NCBI GenBank assembly: GCA_964603155.1
Contig: CAZRTZ010000022.1
Coordinates: 1 to 37,732, forward strand
DNA length: 37,732 nucleotides
Direction: 5' to 3'
DNA from: VAUL01 sp964603155
Lineage (GTDB): Bacteria > Desulfobacterota > Desulfuromonadia > Desulfuromonadales > BM103
The notes below the pieces were generated by a model, which saw nothing but the letters and a program-made list of their open reading frames with translations, was not told the DNA's origin and made no database searches. Position 1 is the first letter of the stretch. Each line of letters opens with the position of its first letter. A program made the translations under genes and the position numbers. Shown here one piece after another: positions 22,467-30,699 of the stretch.

Positions 22467-25400
22467 GATATTCCGTTTGTCGATGTTTCTTCGATCTCCC
22501 CTTCCGCCGTCGGCGTCAGTGACGGATCGAGCTTGCGCCCGCGCCAGAGGTAGAAAATCACCGGGTAGACCAGCAACTCCATTATACCCGAAGTCACCAC
22601 CCCGCCGACCATCGGCGCGGCGATGCGTTTCATGACATCCGCCCCGGCGCCGTGGCTCCACATGATCGGCAACAGGCCGGCGATGATCACGGCGATGGTC
22701 ATGATCTTCGGGCGGATGCGCTTGACCGCGCCGTGGTGAATCGCCTGCACCAGGTCGCCGCGGGTCAGCATCCGGCCATTGTCGCTCCACTGCTTGTAGG
22801 CCAGGTCGAGGTAGAGGAGCATGACCACGCCGGTCTCGGCGTCGAGCCCGGCCAGGGCGATGACCCCGACCCACACGGCGATGGAGGTGTGATAGTCGAG
22901 CAGGTACATGTACCAGAATGCCCCGACCAGCGAGAATGGTACGGCCAGAAAGACGATGCCGGTCTTCACCAGGCTCTTGGTGTTGATGTAGATGATGACG
23001 AAGATGATCAGGACGGTCAGCGGGATGATCACCAGCAGCCGCTCCTTGGCCTTCTGCATGTACTCGAACTGACCGCTCCAGACGATGTTGTAGCCGGCCG
23101 GCAGCTTGACCTGCTCCTCGACGGCCTGGCGGGCATGATCCACGTAAGTGCCGACGTCGATCCCCTTGATGTCGACATAGACCCAGGCGGTGCGTCGAGA
23201 GTTCTCGCTCTTGATACTGTCCGGATCGTTGCGGACAGTGATGGTGCCAAGCTGGTTCAGCGGGATCTGCCGTCCCATGGGACCGGCGACCAGCACCCGG
23301 CCGAGGGCATCGAGGTCGCTGCGGAAGTCGCGGTCGTAGCGGACGCTGATCGAGTAGCGCTCCAGCCCCTCGACCGTCTCGCTAATGCTCATCCCGCCGA
23401 CCGCGGTCTGGAAGACGTCCTGGATGTCGGCGACGTTGATGCCGTAGCGCGCTGCCGCGACCCGGTCAATCTGGTAGTCGAGGTAGAAACCGCCGGCGGC
23501 CCGTTCGGCAATGGCCGACAGGGTGCCGGGGACGGTGCGCACCACCGCCTCGACCTCGGCGCCGATGCGGCTGAGCGTATTGAAATCCTCCCCCATGATC
23601 TTGATGCCGACCGGCGTCTTGATCCCGGTGGAAAGCATGTCAGTGCGGGTCTTGATCGGCATGGTCCAGGCGTTGGTCAGCCCAGGGAACATGATGGCGC
23701 GATTCAGTTCGGTGGTCAGCTCCTCGACCGAAATGGTCTTCTGGTCCGGCCAAACCAGGCGCAGCGGCTTCTTCGCCAGTTCCAGCCAATCGGGCCACCC
23801 CGAGTAGAAGCGCGCCACCGGCACCTTGCGCCACTCACTCTCGTCCTTGAGCATGATGGTGGTCTCGATCATCATCATCGGCGCGGGGTCGGTGGCGGTC
23901 TCGGCGCGGCCGACCTTGCCGAACACCCGCTCAACTTCGGGGAACTGGCGGATGATCCGGTCGGTCTGCTGCAAAAGCTCCTTGGCCTTGGTCACCGACA
24001 ATCCTGGCAAAGTGGTCGGCATGTAGAGCAGGTCGCCTTCGTACAAAGGGGGCATGAACTCCGAGCCCATCTTCGAGAGGGGCCAGGCGATCGACAGCAC
24101 CGCGACCAGGGCAAGCGTCAGGGTCGCCACACGCCACTTCAAGACCAGATCGACCATCGGATGATAGATGCGGATCAGGAAGCGGTTGATGGGATTGGCG
24201 TGCTCGGGCTTGATCTTGCCGCGAATGAACCAGCCCATCAGCACCGGCACGATGGTGATGGAGAGCAGCGCCGCCGCCCCCATGGCGTAGGTCTTGGTAT
24301 AGGCCAGCGGCTTGAAGAGGCGGCCGGATTGTTCCTGCAAGGTGAAGACCGGGACGAAGGAGACGGTGATCACCAACAGCGAGTAGAACAGGGTCGGCCC
24401 GACCTCCACCGCGGCATCCCGGATAATCTCCCAGTGCGGCTTTTTGCCGCGATCGCGCTCCAGGTGCTTGTGGGCGTTCTCGATCATGATGATCGCCGCG
24501 TCGATCATGGCGCCGATGGCGATGGCGATTCCGCCGAGACTCATGATGTTGGCGTTGATCCCCTGGGCATGCATGATCATGAACGCCATCAGGATCGCCA
24601 CCGGCAGGGTGAAGATGGCGACAAAGGCGCTCGGCAGATGGAAGAGGAAGAGGATCGTCACCAGGGCGACGACGATGCTCTCCTCCAGCAGCTTCTCCTT
24701 GAGGGTCGCCACCGCCCGCTCGATCAACCCGGAGCGGTCGTAGACGGTCTTGATCTCGACCCCCTCGGGGAGCCCGGCCTCCAACTCCTTGAGCTTGGCC
24801 TTGACATTGTCGATGGTCGCCAGGGCGTTCTCGCCGAAGCGCATGACGATGATGCCGCCGACCGTCTCCCCCTTGCCGTCCAGTTCGGCCACGCCCCGGC
24901 GCATCTCCGGCCCGAGGCGCACCTCGGCCAGGTCGCGCACCAGGATCGGTGTCCCCTGCGCCGTGGTCATCACCACGATGTTGCGGATGTCCTCCACCGA
25001 CTTGATGTAGCCGTGGCTGCGGATGACGTACTCGGTCTCGGCGTTTTCGATCGCCCCGCCGCCGACGTCCAGGTTGTTACGCTGGATCGCCATCATCAGC
25101 TCGGTGATCGGAATGTTGTAGGCGCGCAGCCGGTTCGGGTCGACCGCCACCTGGTACTGCTTGACGAAGCCGCCCAGGCTGGCCACCTCCGCGACCCCCT
25201 CGACGGAGGTCAGCTCGTAGCGCAGGTACCAGTCCTGGATCGAACGCAGTTCCTGCAGGTTGTGGCGGTCGCTCACAAGGGCGTATTCATAGACCCAGCC
25301 GACCCCGGTGGCATCCGGGCCGAGCACCGGCGTCACCCCCTTGGGCAGCCGCCCGGAGACATAGTTGAGGTACTCCAGCACCCGTGAGCGCGCCCAGTAG

Positions 25401-25708
25401 ATATCGGTGCCGTCCTCGAAGATGATGTAGACGAAGGAGTAGCCGAAGAACGAGTAGCCGCGCACCGTCTTGGCCCCGGGCACCGAAAGCATCTTGGTAG
25501 TCAGCGGATAGGTGACCTGGTCCTCGACCACCTGCGGTGCCTGCCCCGGGTACTGGGTGAAGATGATCACCTGCACGTCGGAGAGGTCGGGGATGGCGTC
25601 GACCGGCGTGTTCTTCAGCGAATAGATCCCGCCGACCACGATGAACGTCGTCACCAGCACGACCATGAACTTGTTGCGGATCGACCAGTCGATAATGCGA
25701 TCTAGCAT
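22463..25708 (-). CDS. cusA: Heavy-metal efflux RND pump, CusA/CzcA family
   Basis: Inner-membrane proton-driven pump of the HME-RND family, 1081 aa, exporting metal ions through a tripartite complex. It has the twelve-helix, two-large-loop layout. The proton-relay aspartate is D403 in GAMIDAAIIMIENAHK (E. coli CusA D405). The N-terminus MLDRIIDWSIRNKF and TGIKTPVGIKI are typical. The cleft methionine motif DMLSTG (M691) is present. The position matching CusA M573 appears to be leucine (L578), and I could not place M623, so Cu/Ag specificity is uncertain. AAGGAA precedes the ATG. The last codons run into a repeat that provides the stop. The 911-codon antisense frame over it is a shadow. Confidence 0.93.
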   Translation of the reverse strand: MLDRIIDWSIRNKFMVVLVTTFIVVGGIYSLKNTPVDAIPDLSDVQVIIFTQYPGQAPQVVEDQVTYPLTTKMLSVPGAKTVRGYSFFGYSFVYIIFEDGTDIYWARSRVLEYLNYVSGRLPKGVTPVLGPDATGVGWVYEYALVSDRHNLQELRSIQDWYLRYELTSVEGVAEVASLGGFVKQYQVAVDPNRLRAYNIPITELMMAIQRNNLDVGGGAIENAETEYVIRSHGYIKSVEDIRNIVVMTTAQGTPILVRDLAEVRLGPEMRRGVAELDGKGETVGGIIVMRFGENALATIDNVKAKLKELEAGLPEGVEIKTVYDRSGLIERAVATLKEKLLEESIVVALVTILFLFHLPSAFVAIFTLPVAILMAFMIMHAQGINANIMSLGGIAIAIGAMIDAAIIMIENAHKHLERDRGKKPHWEIIRDAAVEVGPTLFYSLLVITVSFVPVFTLQEQSGRLFKPLAYTKTYAMGAAALLSITIVPVLMGWFIRGKIKPEHANPINRFLIRIYHPMVDLVLKWRVATLTLALVAVLSIAWPLSKMGSEFMPPLYEGDLLYMPTTLPGLSVTKAKELLQQTDRIIRQFPEVERVFGKVGRAETATDPAPMMMIETTIMLKDESEWRKVPVARFYSGWPDWLELAKKPLRLVWPDQKTISVEELTTELNRAIMFPGLTNAWTMPIKTRTDMLSTGIKTPVGIKIMGEDFNTLSRIGAEVEAVVRTVPGTLSAIAERAAGGFYLDYQIDRVAAARYGINVADIQDVFQTAVGGMSISETVEGLERYSISVRYDRDFRSDLDALGRVLVAGPMGRQIPLNQLGTITVRNDPDSIKSENSRRTAWVYVDIKGIDVGTYVDHARQAVEEQVKLPAGYNIVWSGQFEYMQKAKERLLVIIPLTVLIIFVIIYINTKSLVKTGIVFLAVPFSLVGAFWYMYLLDYHTSIAVWVGVIALAGLDAETGVVMLLYLDLAYKQWSDNGRMLTRGDLVQAIHHGAVKRIRPKIMTIAVIIAGLLPIMWSHGAGADVMKRIAAPMVGGVVTSGIMELLVYPVIFYLWRGRKLDPSLTPTAEGEIEETSTNGIS

Positions 25709-25720
25709 TCGGGTTTCCTT

Positions 25721-25748
25721 GTAGGGGCGGTTCGCGAACCGCCCCTAC
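25721..25748. repeat. GTAGGGGC palindromic element, copy 4 (cusB-cusA gap)
   Basis: Perfect 28-bp palindrome with arm GTAGGGGCGGTTCG. It fills most of the 44-bp cusB-cusA spacer, four bases after the cusB stop. Confidence 0.8.
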
Positions 25749-25752
25749 GAAA

Positions 25753-27228
25753 TCATTTGAACAATTCTTCCAACTTCTTCTTGTCGGCCGGTGCGGAGGC
25801 CCCCGCCGCCGGGGCGACAGGCGGCGCGACCGGTGCTGCCTGCGGCTCCGTCATCTTCTGGATCGCCTCGCGCAGCTTGCTCTCCGAGTCGAGCATGAAC
25901 TGGGCGCTGGTCACGACCTGCTCCCCGGCCACCAGTCCCGAGCGGACCTGCACCGTGCCGTCGTCACCGCTCGCCCCGGTCTCGACCGGGCGCGGGTCAA
26001 ATTTGCCATCGCCCTTGGCGACGAAAACCACCGACCCCTGGCCGCTGCGCAGCACGGCATCGGCGGGAATGGTCAGCGCCCCTTTGAGCGATTCCGTGGC
26101 GATCTGCACGTTGGCATACATGTCGGGTTTGAGCTCCAGCCCCGGATTGTCAAAGACAATGCGGGCCTTGGCGGTACGCGTCTCGCCGGCCAGGTACGGG
26201 TAGATGTAGTCGACCTTCCCTTCCAGCACCTTGCCGGCATAGGGGAGTTCGACGCGGGCACTCTGGCCGACCTTGACCCACGGCAGGTCCTGCTCGTAGA
26301 TCTCGGCGTTGACCCAGACCCGGGACAGGTTGGCGATCTGCAACAGTTCTTCGCCGGCCATCACCCGCATCCCTTGCAGCGCCGTCTTCATGGTGACGAT
26401 ACCGGCGTAGGGGCTGTGAAGCGTCAATGTCTTGCGCACCTGGCGGGTCCGTTCGAGTTGGTCGATCTGCGCATCCGAGATATCCCAGTTGCGCAGACGG
26501 GCCATCGCGGCTTCGAGCAGGCGCTTGCCCCCTTCGGCCACCTCCGGGAAGGGACTCGTCGCCAGACGCTTGCTGCTGTCCATGGCCAGCAGGTACTCCT
26601 GCTGGGCCGCTAGCAGGTCGGGGCTGTAGATCTCCAGTAGCGGCTGCCCCTTGCGTACCGGCTGCCCGGACTGATTGACATACAGCTTTTCGATCCACCC
26701 TTCGATCTTGCTGTTCACCGCATACTGGGTCGTCTCGTCGAAGGTGACCAGGCCCACGGCCCGCAGGGACCGGTGCAGATCGCGCACTTCAACGGGGGCG
26801 GTGCGCACGCCCATGCTCTGCTGGGTCACCGGATCGACGGCAATGCCACCGGCGCCGCCGCCATCTTCATAGACCGGCACCAGATCCATCCCCATGGTGT
26901 CTTTCCCCGGCTCGTTGCGCACATAGTTGGGATCCATGGACGACTTCCAGAACCTGACCTTGCGCTCGACTGGAGCCTGCTGGCCGCCGGTTCCCGGCTT
27001 GAGCGGCGTCAGCTGCATGCCGCAGATCGGGCAAAGACCGGGCTCATCCTGGATGATGAACGGATGCATGCCGCAGGTCCATTTGCTCTTCTCGGCACTG
27101 ACCGAAGCCTTGCCGCTCTCCTCGGCGCCATGATAATGGCGGGCTGATCCCGCCCAGTAGCCGCCGGTTAGAGCCAGGATCAACCCGGCGACGATCAACA
27201 GCGACTTGCCTTTTCCCGAAAGGTTCAT
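25753..27228 (-). CDS. cusB: Periplasmic adaptor subunit CusB-type, with two metal-binding motifs
   Basis: Membrane-fusion protein that links the pump to the outer-membrane channel, 491 aa. An N-terminal hydrophobic anchor spans about residues 8-26. A heavy-metal-binding motif with CGMHP and CPICGM lies at about 50-75. A second related copy (about 93-121, ending DTMGMDLVPVYED) keeps the methionines but not the cysteines. The barrel-sandwich and helical hairpin follow, with VNSKIEGWIEKLYVNQSGQPVRKGQPLLEI. The C-terminus is Ala/Pro-rich and ends DKKKLEELFK. The start is ATG 27228, with GAGG five bases upstream; the open frame extends further without support. Ten bases after the channel gene. 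Confidence 0.93.
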   Translation of the reverse strand: MNLSGKGKSLLIVAGLILALTGGYWAGSARHYHGAEESGKASVSAEKSKWTCGMHPFIIQDEPGLCPICGMQLTPLKPGTGGQQAPVERKVRFWKSSMDPNYVRNEPGKDTMGMDLVPVYEDGGGAGGIAVDPVTQQSMGVRTAPVEVRDLHRSLRAVGLVTFDETTQYAVNSKIEGWIEKLYVNQSGQPVRKGQPLLEIYSPDLLAAQQEYLLAMDSSKRLATSPFPEVAEGGKRLLEAAMARLRNWDISDAQIDQLERTRQVRKTLTLHSPYAGIVTMKTALQGMRVMAGEELLQIANLSRVWVNAEIYEQDLPWVKVGQSARVELPYAGKVLEGKVDYIYPYLAGETRTAKARIVFDNPGLELKPDMYANVQIATESLKGALTIPADAVLRSGQGSVVFVAKGDGKFDPRPVETGASGDDGTVQVRSGLVAGEQVVTSAQFMLDSESKLREAIQKMTEPQAAPVAPPVAPAAGASAPADKKKLEELFK

Positions 27229-27238
27229 AAGTTCCTCG

Positions 27239-28504
27239 TCATTTGATCGGCAAGGGGGCGCCGATGGTCGCTTCGAGTTGGGCGAGTTCCATCTGGTGCT
27301 CGGCCACCGCCTTATAGTAGTCGCGTTCGACATTCAGAAAGGTCATCCGGCTGTCAAGCACCTGCATGAACTCACCCTTCCCCGCCCGATAGGCCGACAG
27401 GGCCGATTCCGCGGCGGCCGCAGCCTGCGGCAGAATCCCTTCGCGATAGAGACTGGCCATCTTCCGGTCGCGCTCCAGTTGGGCCTGCAGATCAGCGATG
27501 GTCTGGCGGATCCGGTTGCGGGTCATGTTCAGCTCCTCTTGCCCCATCCTTCTTCCCGCCTCGCTTTCCGCGACCATGGCATGGCGCCGCTCGCGCTGGA
27601 TCGGCAGGTTGAAGCTGATGCTGGCGTTGTACATGTCGTAGCCGGGATCCTCCATGACCGAGTCCCTCTGCATGTACTCGAAGGCGAGAGTGAAATCCGG
27701 GTAAAATTCCTTGTCAGCCAACATATGCTCGGCCTTGTACTTGCCCATGCGCGCCGCCAGAGCTTTCAGCACCGGGCGATGTTCCTCGGCCAATCTTTCC
27801 AATTCGGCGGCATCGAGAGTTACGGCGGTAATTTCGACCCCATCGACAGGCGGCACCACCGTGTCGACCGGGCGATTGAGAAGCGAATTGAGGCCGGCCT
27901 CCAGGGAGCGCCGCTGTTGCCTGAGGGTCAGGCGCATCTCCTCCATCTTCGAGCGCTCCACCTGGGTGCGCAACACATCGGCTTGCCGCGCCTGGCCAAC
28001 CCCGTACATGGATTCAACGAAACGCACCAGGTCGTCGAGGTTGGCAATGGAGCGGTCCAGCACCGCCCCGGCTCGATCGACTGCGTAGAGCCGATACCAG
28101 CTCTCCCGGACCATCGCCGCCAGTTCCAGCTTGCGCTCCTCGACCTCCCAGCGGGCAGCCTCGGCTTCATGACCGGCCGCCTCTCGCTCTAAGGCACGCT
28201 TGCCGAAAAACGGCACCATCTGACTGATGCCGATCACCTTGGACGTCTGCATGTCGCGATCGAGATTGAACGGATCGCGGACTAGGCCGCTGTCGATCCC
28301 CAGCATGATCATTGGATCATCGAATGACCCGGCCACCCTGGACTTGGCAGTGAACATCTGCCAGCGAGCCTCCGAAGCCTTCAGCTCGGGATTGACCGCC
28401 AGCGCCTCCCGGACCAGATCATCGACGGTTGCCGCGGCGACCGGTGAAACAGAAATTCCGACCAGGCACAGGACAATAAGCAAGCAAGTCTGGTAAAATT
28501 TCAT
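27239..28504 (-). CDS. TolC-family outer-membrane factor of the Cus system
   Basis: The 421-aa outer-membrane efflux protein forms the exit duct of the CusCBA-type complex. A signal peptide spans about residues 1-24 (SVSPVAAA). Two OEP repeats are rich in long helices; characteristic pieces are NPELKASEARWQMF, SQMVPFFGKR and MYGVGQARQADVLRTQVERSKMEE. There is no lipobox, unlike E. coli CusC. AGGAG lies six bases before the ATG. First gene of the operon outer-membrane factor > cusB > cusA, with the regulatory region shared with the divergent M1 gene. Confidence 0.9.
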   Translation of the reverse strand: MKFYQTCLLIVLCLVGISVSPVAAATVDDLVREALAVNPELKASEARWQMFTAKSRVAGSFDDPMIMLGIDSGLVRDPFNLDRDMQTSKVIGISQMVPFFGKRALEREAAGHEAEAARWEVEERKLELAAMVRESWYRLYAVDRAGAVLDRSIANLDDLVRFVESMYGVGQARQADVLRTQVERSKMEEMRLTLRQQRRSLEAGLNSLLNRPVDTVVPPVDGVEITAVTLDAAELERLAEEHRPVLKALAARMGKYKAEHMLADKEFYPDFTLAFEYMQRDSVMEDPGYDMYNASISFNLPIQRERRHAMVAESEAGRRMGQEELNMTRNRIRQTIADLQAQLERDRKMASLYREGILPQAAAAAESALSAYRAGKGEFMQVLDSRMTFLNVERDYYKAVAEHQMELAQLEATIGAPLPIK

Positions 28505-28528
28505 TGTGCACTCCTATCACTAGTCCTG

Positions 28529-28557
28529 TTTGTATCACAAGGCATGCCAGTTTTCAG
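28529..28557 (-). promoter_or_regulatory. Possible extended -10 promoter of the cus operon
   Basis: Minus strand CTGAAA (28557-28552), 17-base spacer ending in TGA, then TACAAA (28534-28529). It is a weak match needing an activator, as metal-efflux promoters often do. Confidence 0.4.
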
Positions 28558-28569
28558 GTAGCTGTTTTT

Positions 28570-30699
28570 ATGAGCTTTTTCAATTTCAACCGGTTATCCT
28601 CTGCCAGAATAGCAGAATATTCTGCAGCAGAAAGTAGAATATTCTGCATCTTTGTCGGCTTGATTCTATTCTTGTTTACTTCCGCCGCTACAGCCCGGTC
28701 CGCTGTCCTCTCCAATTTGAATGTGCATATCGACCCTGCCGGACAAAGTCTGGAAGGAACCGCTACCCTGCTCTTCACGCAGGATATTTTACCAGCAAAT
28801 CTTCGCCTTGCCCCGCAGGCCGTGATCCTGAGCATCGAAAGCGCCGGCAAGCCGCTGCGCTACACCTTTCGGAACGGTCTCCTGAACATCGACTGGCTCA
28901 AAGATAACACGCCGCAAGAGGTAACAATCCGTTACCGGGCGACGTTTGCCGATTCGTTGCCGAGCGAAACCACCGGCATCGAAGATCCCTCCTTTGGCGT
29001 CCGCGCGACGATCAGCCCGGCAGGAACCTACCTGGCGGCAGGGGTTGCCTGGTTCCCGCAGATCGAGGGAGAAGCAAGCCTTCACCAGGTCACGGTCAAC
29101 GCACCGCCGGGGATCATCGCTGTCACGGCCGGAAGCTTTCGCGGCACCCGCAATAATGACCAGTCAACCATCAGCGAATGGCACAACGACTATCCGCTCG
29201 AAGGATTGGCCCTTGCCGCCGGCCGCTTTGTGATCGCCAGCGAAGAACTCGACGACATTCAGTTGCTGACCTTCCTGACCAGGGACAACGCCGACCTGGC
29301 ACCCGGTTACCTGTCGGCCATGCGCCGTCATCTGGCCTACTATCGTGAACGTCTTGGCCCCTACCCGTTCAGCAAGTTCGCCGTCGTCGAAAACTTCCTG
29401 CCGACCGGCTACGGCATGCCCTCCTGGACCCTGCTCGGGAAAAGCGTGGTGCGCCTGCCCTTCCTGCTCGACACCAGCCTCCCGCACGAAATCGTCCACT
29501 CCTGGTGGGGCAACGCCGTTGAGGTTGACCATGACCGGGGCAACTGGGCCGAGGGTTTGGCAACCTACCTGGCCGACTATCTACTCAAGGAACGCGACAA
29601 CCCTCAGGAGGCCCTGGAATATCGGCGCAAATTACTGCGTGACTACGCGGCCCTGGTCACACCGGACCATGATTTTCCCCTGACCGCCTTCACCGGCCGG
29701 ATGTCGAAAATTGATCAGGCGATCGGCTACGGCAAGGGGGCGATGGTGTTTCACCAATTGCGCCGGGAGGTGGGGGATGACAGGTTCTGGCAGGCATTGC
29801 ACATCATGGCGACCGAAGGCAAGGGACGGACGCTGGATTGGCAAGGGATCGAAACCGTCTTCAGCAAAGTTGCCGGCCGGGAACTGCGCTGGTTCTTCAG
29901 GCAGTGGCTGGAGCGCAGGGGTGCTCCGCGACTGACCATCGATGCGGTGCAGGCAACCCGATCATCTCGCGGCTGGAACATCAGTGGCATCATCCGTCAG
30001 GAAGGCGAGCCGTACCGACTTGACCTGCCGATAGAGCTGAGCCTGGCTACGGGCGAGCAGATCAACACAAATGTAAGGCTTAGCGGCTCGCGCACCCCCT
30101 TCACATTGCAGGCCTCCGGCCAACCGCTGCGCCTTGAAGCCGACCCGCAAAGCCATGTGTTTCGATATCTGCATCCCAGGGAGGTGCCGGCAACGATCAA
30201 CGACCTGCTCTACGCCTCCCGGCCGCTGGTGATCGTCGCTGACGGGCAGAGCCACCTGATTGCCGCACTGGACGGGCTCATCAAGGGGCTCCAGTGGCGT
30301 GCCCCGGACTTCGTCAATGAAGCCGAAGTCACGGCAGAAATTCTGAAAAACCGCGATCTGCTGCTGCTCGGCTGGCCGAAGCGCAGCGATCTGCGCCCTA
30401 CCCTGCCACCGGGGATCGAAATCGGTGCGTCAACCTCCCCCTCCTGGCAGATCACCCCAGCCGGGCAATCCGGAGATGTCCTCTTCATTATCCTCTCCCG
30501 ACGCGGCTCGGGGACGTGGGCCAAAGCCCTGCTCTTGGCCAAAGGCGACCGGGAACTGGGCAGTGTCGCCAGCAAAATTTCCCATTACGGCCGCTATAGC
30601 CAGTTGACCTTCGAGAGCGGCCGGAACCTTTCAAAAACCACCCGGGAACCCGCGGCATCCCCGCTGCGCATCTCCCTGGGCAGGGAGTCAGAACCATGA
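28570..30699 (+). CDS. Exported M1-like metallopeptidase
   Basis: Zinc peptidase-like protein, 709 aa. A long N-terminal segment ends in the hydrophobic FCIFVGLILFLFTSAATARSA signal. The beta-rich domain is followed by a catalytic domain with GYGMPSWT in place of the exopeptidase GAMEN motif, and HEIVH at 306-310. The third zinc ligand is E328 in NWAEGLATYLADY. The spacing is 17 residues instead of the classical 18, as I recall for a periplasmic M1 subfamily. The last 190 residues form a domain I do not recognise. The ATG at 28570 lacks a convincing ribosome site, and two dyads fall within its first codons, so the start is doubtful. Coupled to the next gene. Confidence 0.85.
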   Translation: MSFFNFNRLSSARIAEYSAAESRIFCIFVGLILFLFTSAATARSAVLSNLNVHIDPAGQSLEGTATLLFTQDILPANLRLAPQAVILSIESAGKPLRYTFRNGLLNIDWLKDNTPQEVTIRYRATFADSLPSETTGIEDPSFGVRATISPAGTYLAAGVAWFPQIEGEASLHQVTVNAPPGIIAVTAGSFRGTRNNDQSTISEWHNDYPLEGLALAAGRFVIASEELDDIQLLTFLTRDNADLAPGYLSAMRRHLAYYRERLGPYPFSKFAVVENFLPTGYGMPSWTLLGKSVVRLPFLLDTSLPHEIVHSWWGNAVEVDHDRGNWAEGLATYLADYLLKERDNPQEALEYRRKLLRDYAALVTPDHDFPLTAFTGRMSKIDQAIGYGKGAMVFHQLRREVGDDRFWQALHIMATEGKGRTLDWQGIETVFSKVAGRELRWFFRQWLERRGAPRLTIDAVQATRSSRGWNISGIIRQEGEPYRLDLPIELSLATGEQINTNVRLSGSRTPFTLQASGQPLRLEADPQSHVFRYLHPREVPATINDLLYASRPLVIVADGQSHLIAALDGLIKGLQWRAPDFVNEAEVTAEILKNRDLLLLGWPKRSDLRPTLPPGIEIGASTSPSWQITPAGQSGDVLFIILSRRGSGTWAKALLLAKGDRELGSVASKISHYGRYSQLTFESGRNLSKTTREPAASPLRISLGRESEP
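28612..28647. promoter_or_regulatory. Twin AGAATATTCT dyads
   Basis: Two copies: GCAGAATATTCTGC (28612-28625, perfect) and GTAGAATATTCTGC (28634-28647, one flank mismatch). Their centres are 22 bp apart, close to two helical turns, with a further half-site CAGAATA at 28605-28611. They lie about 100-120 bp upstream of the possible cus transcription start and inside the annotated 5' end of the M1 gene. Confidence 0.6.

Noticed and set aside
22652..25387. A 911-codon open frame antisense to cusA
   Set aside because: The opposite strand encodes a clear full-length RND pump. The antisense product is a low-complexity His/Asp/Gly/Gln-rich string, the usual artefact of GC-rich codon use.
28535..28551. 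TGGCATGCCTTGTG before the outer-membrane factor gene as a sigma-54 promoter
   Set aside because: The GG and the second element are two bases too close and the GC is missing.
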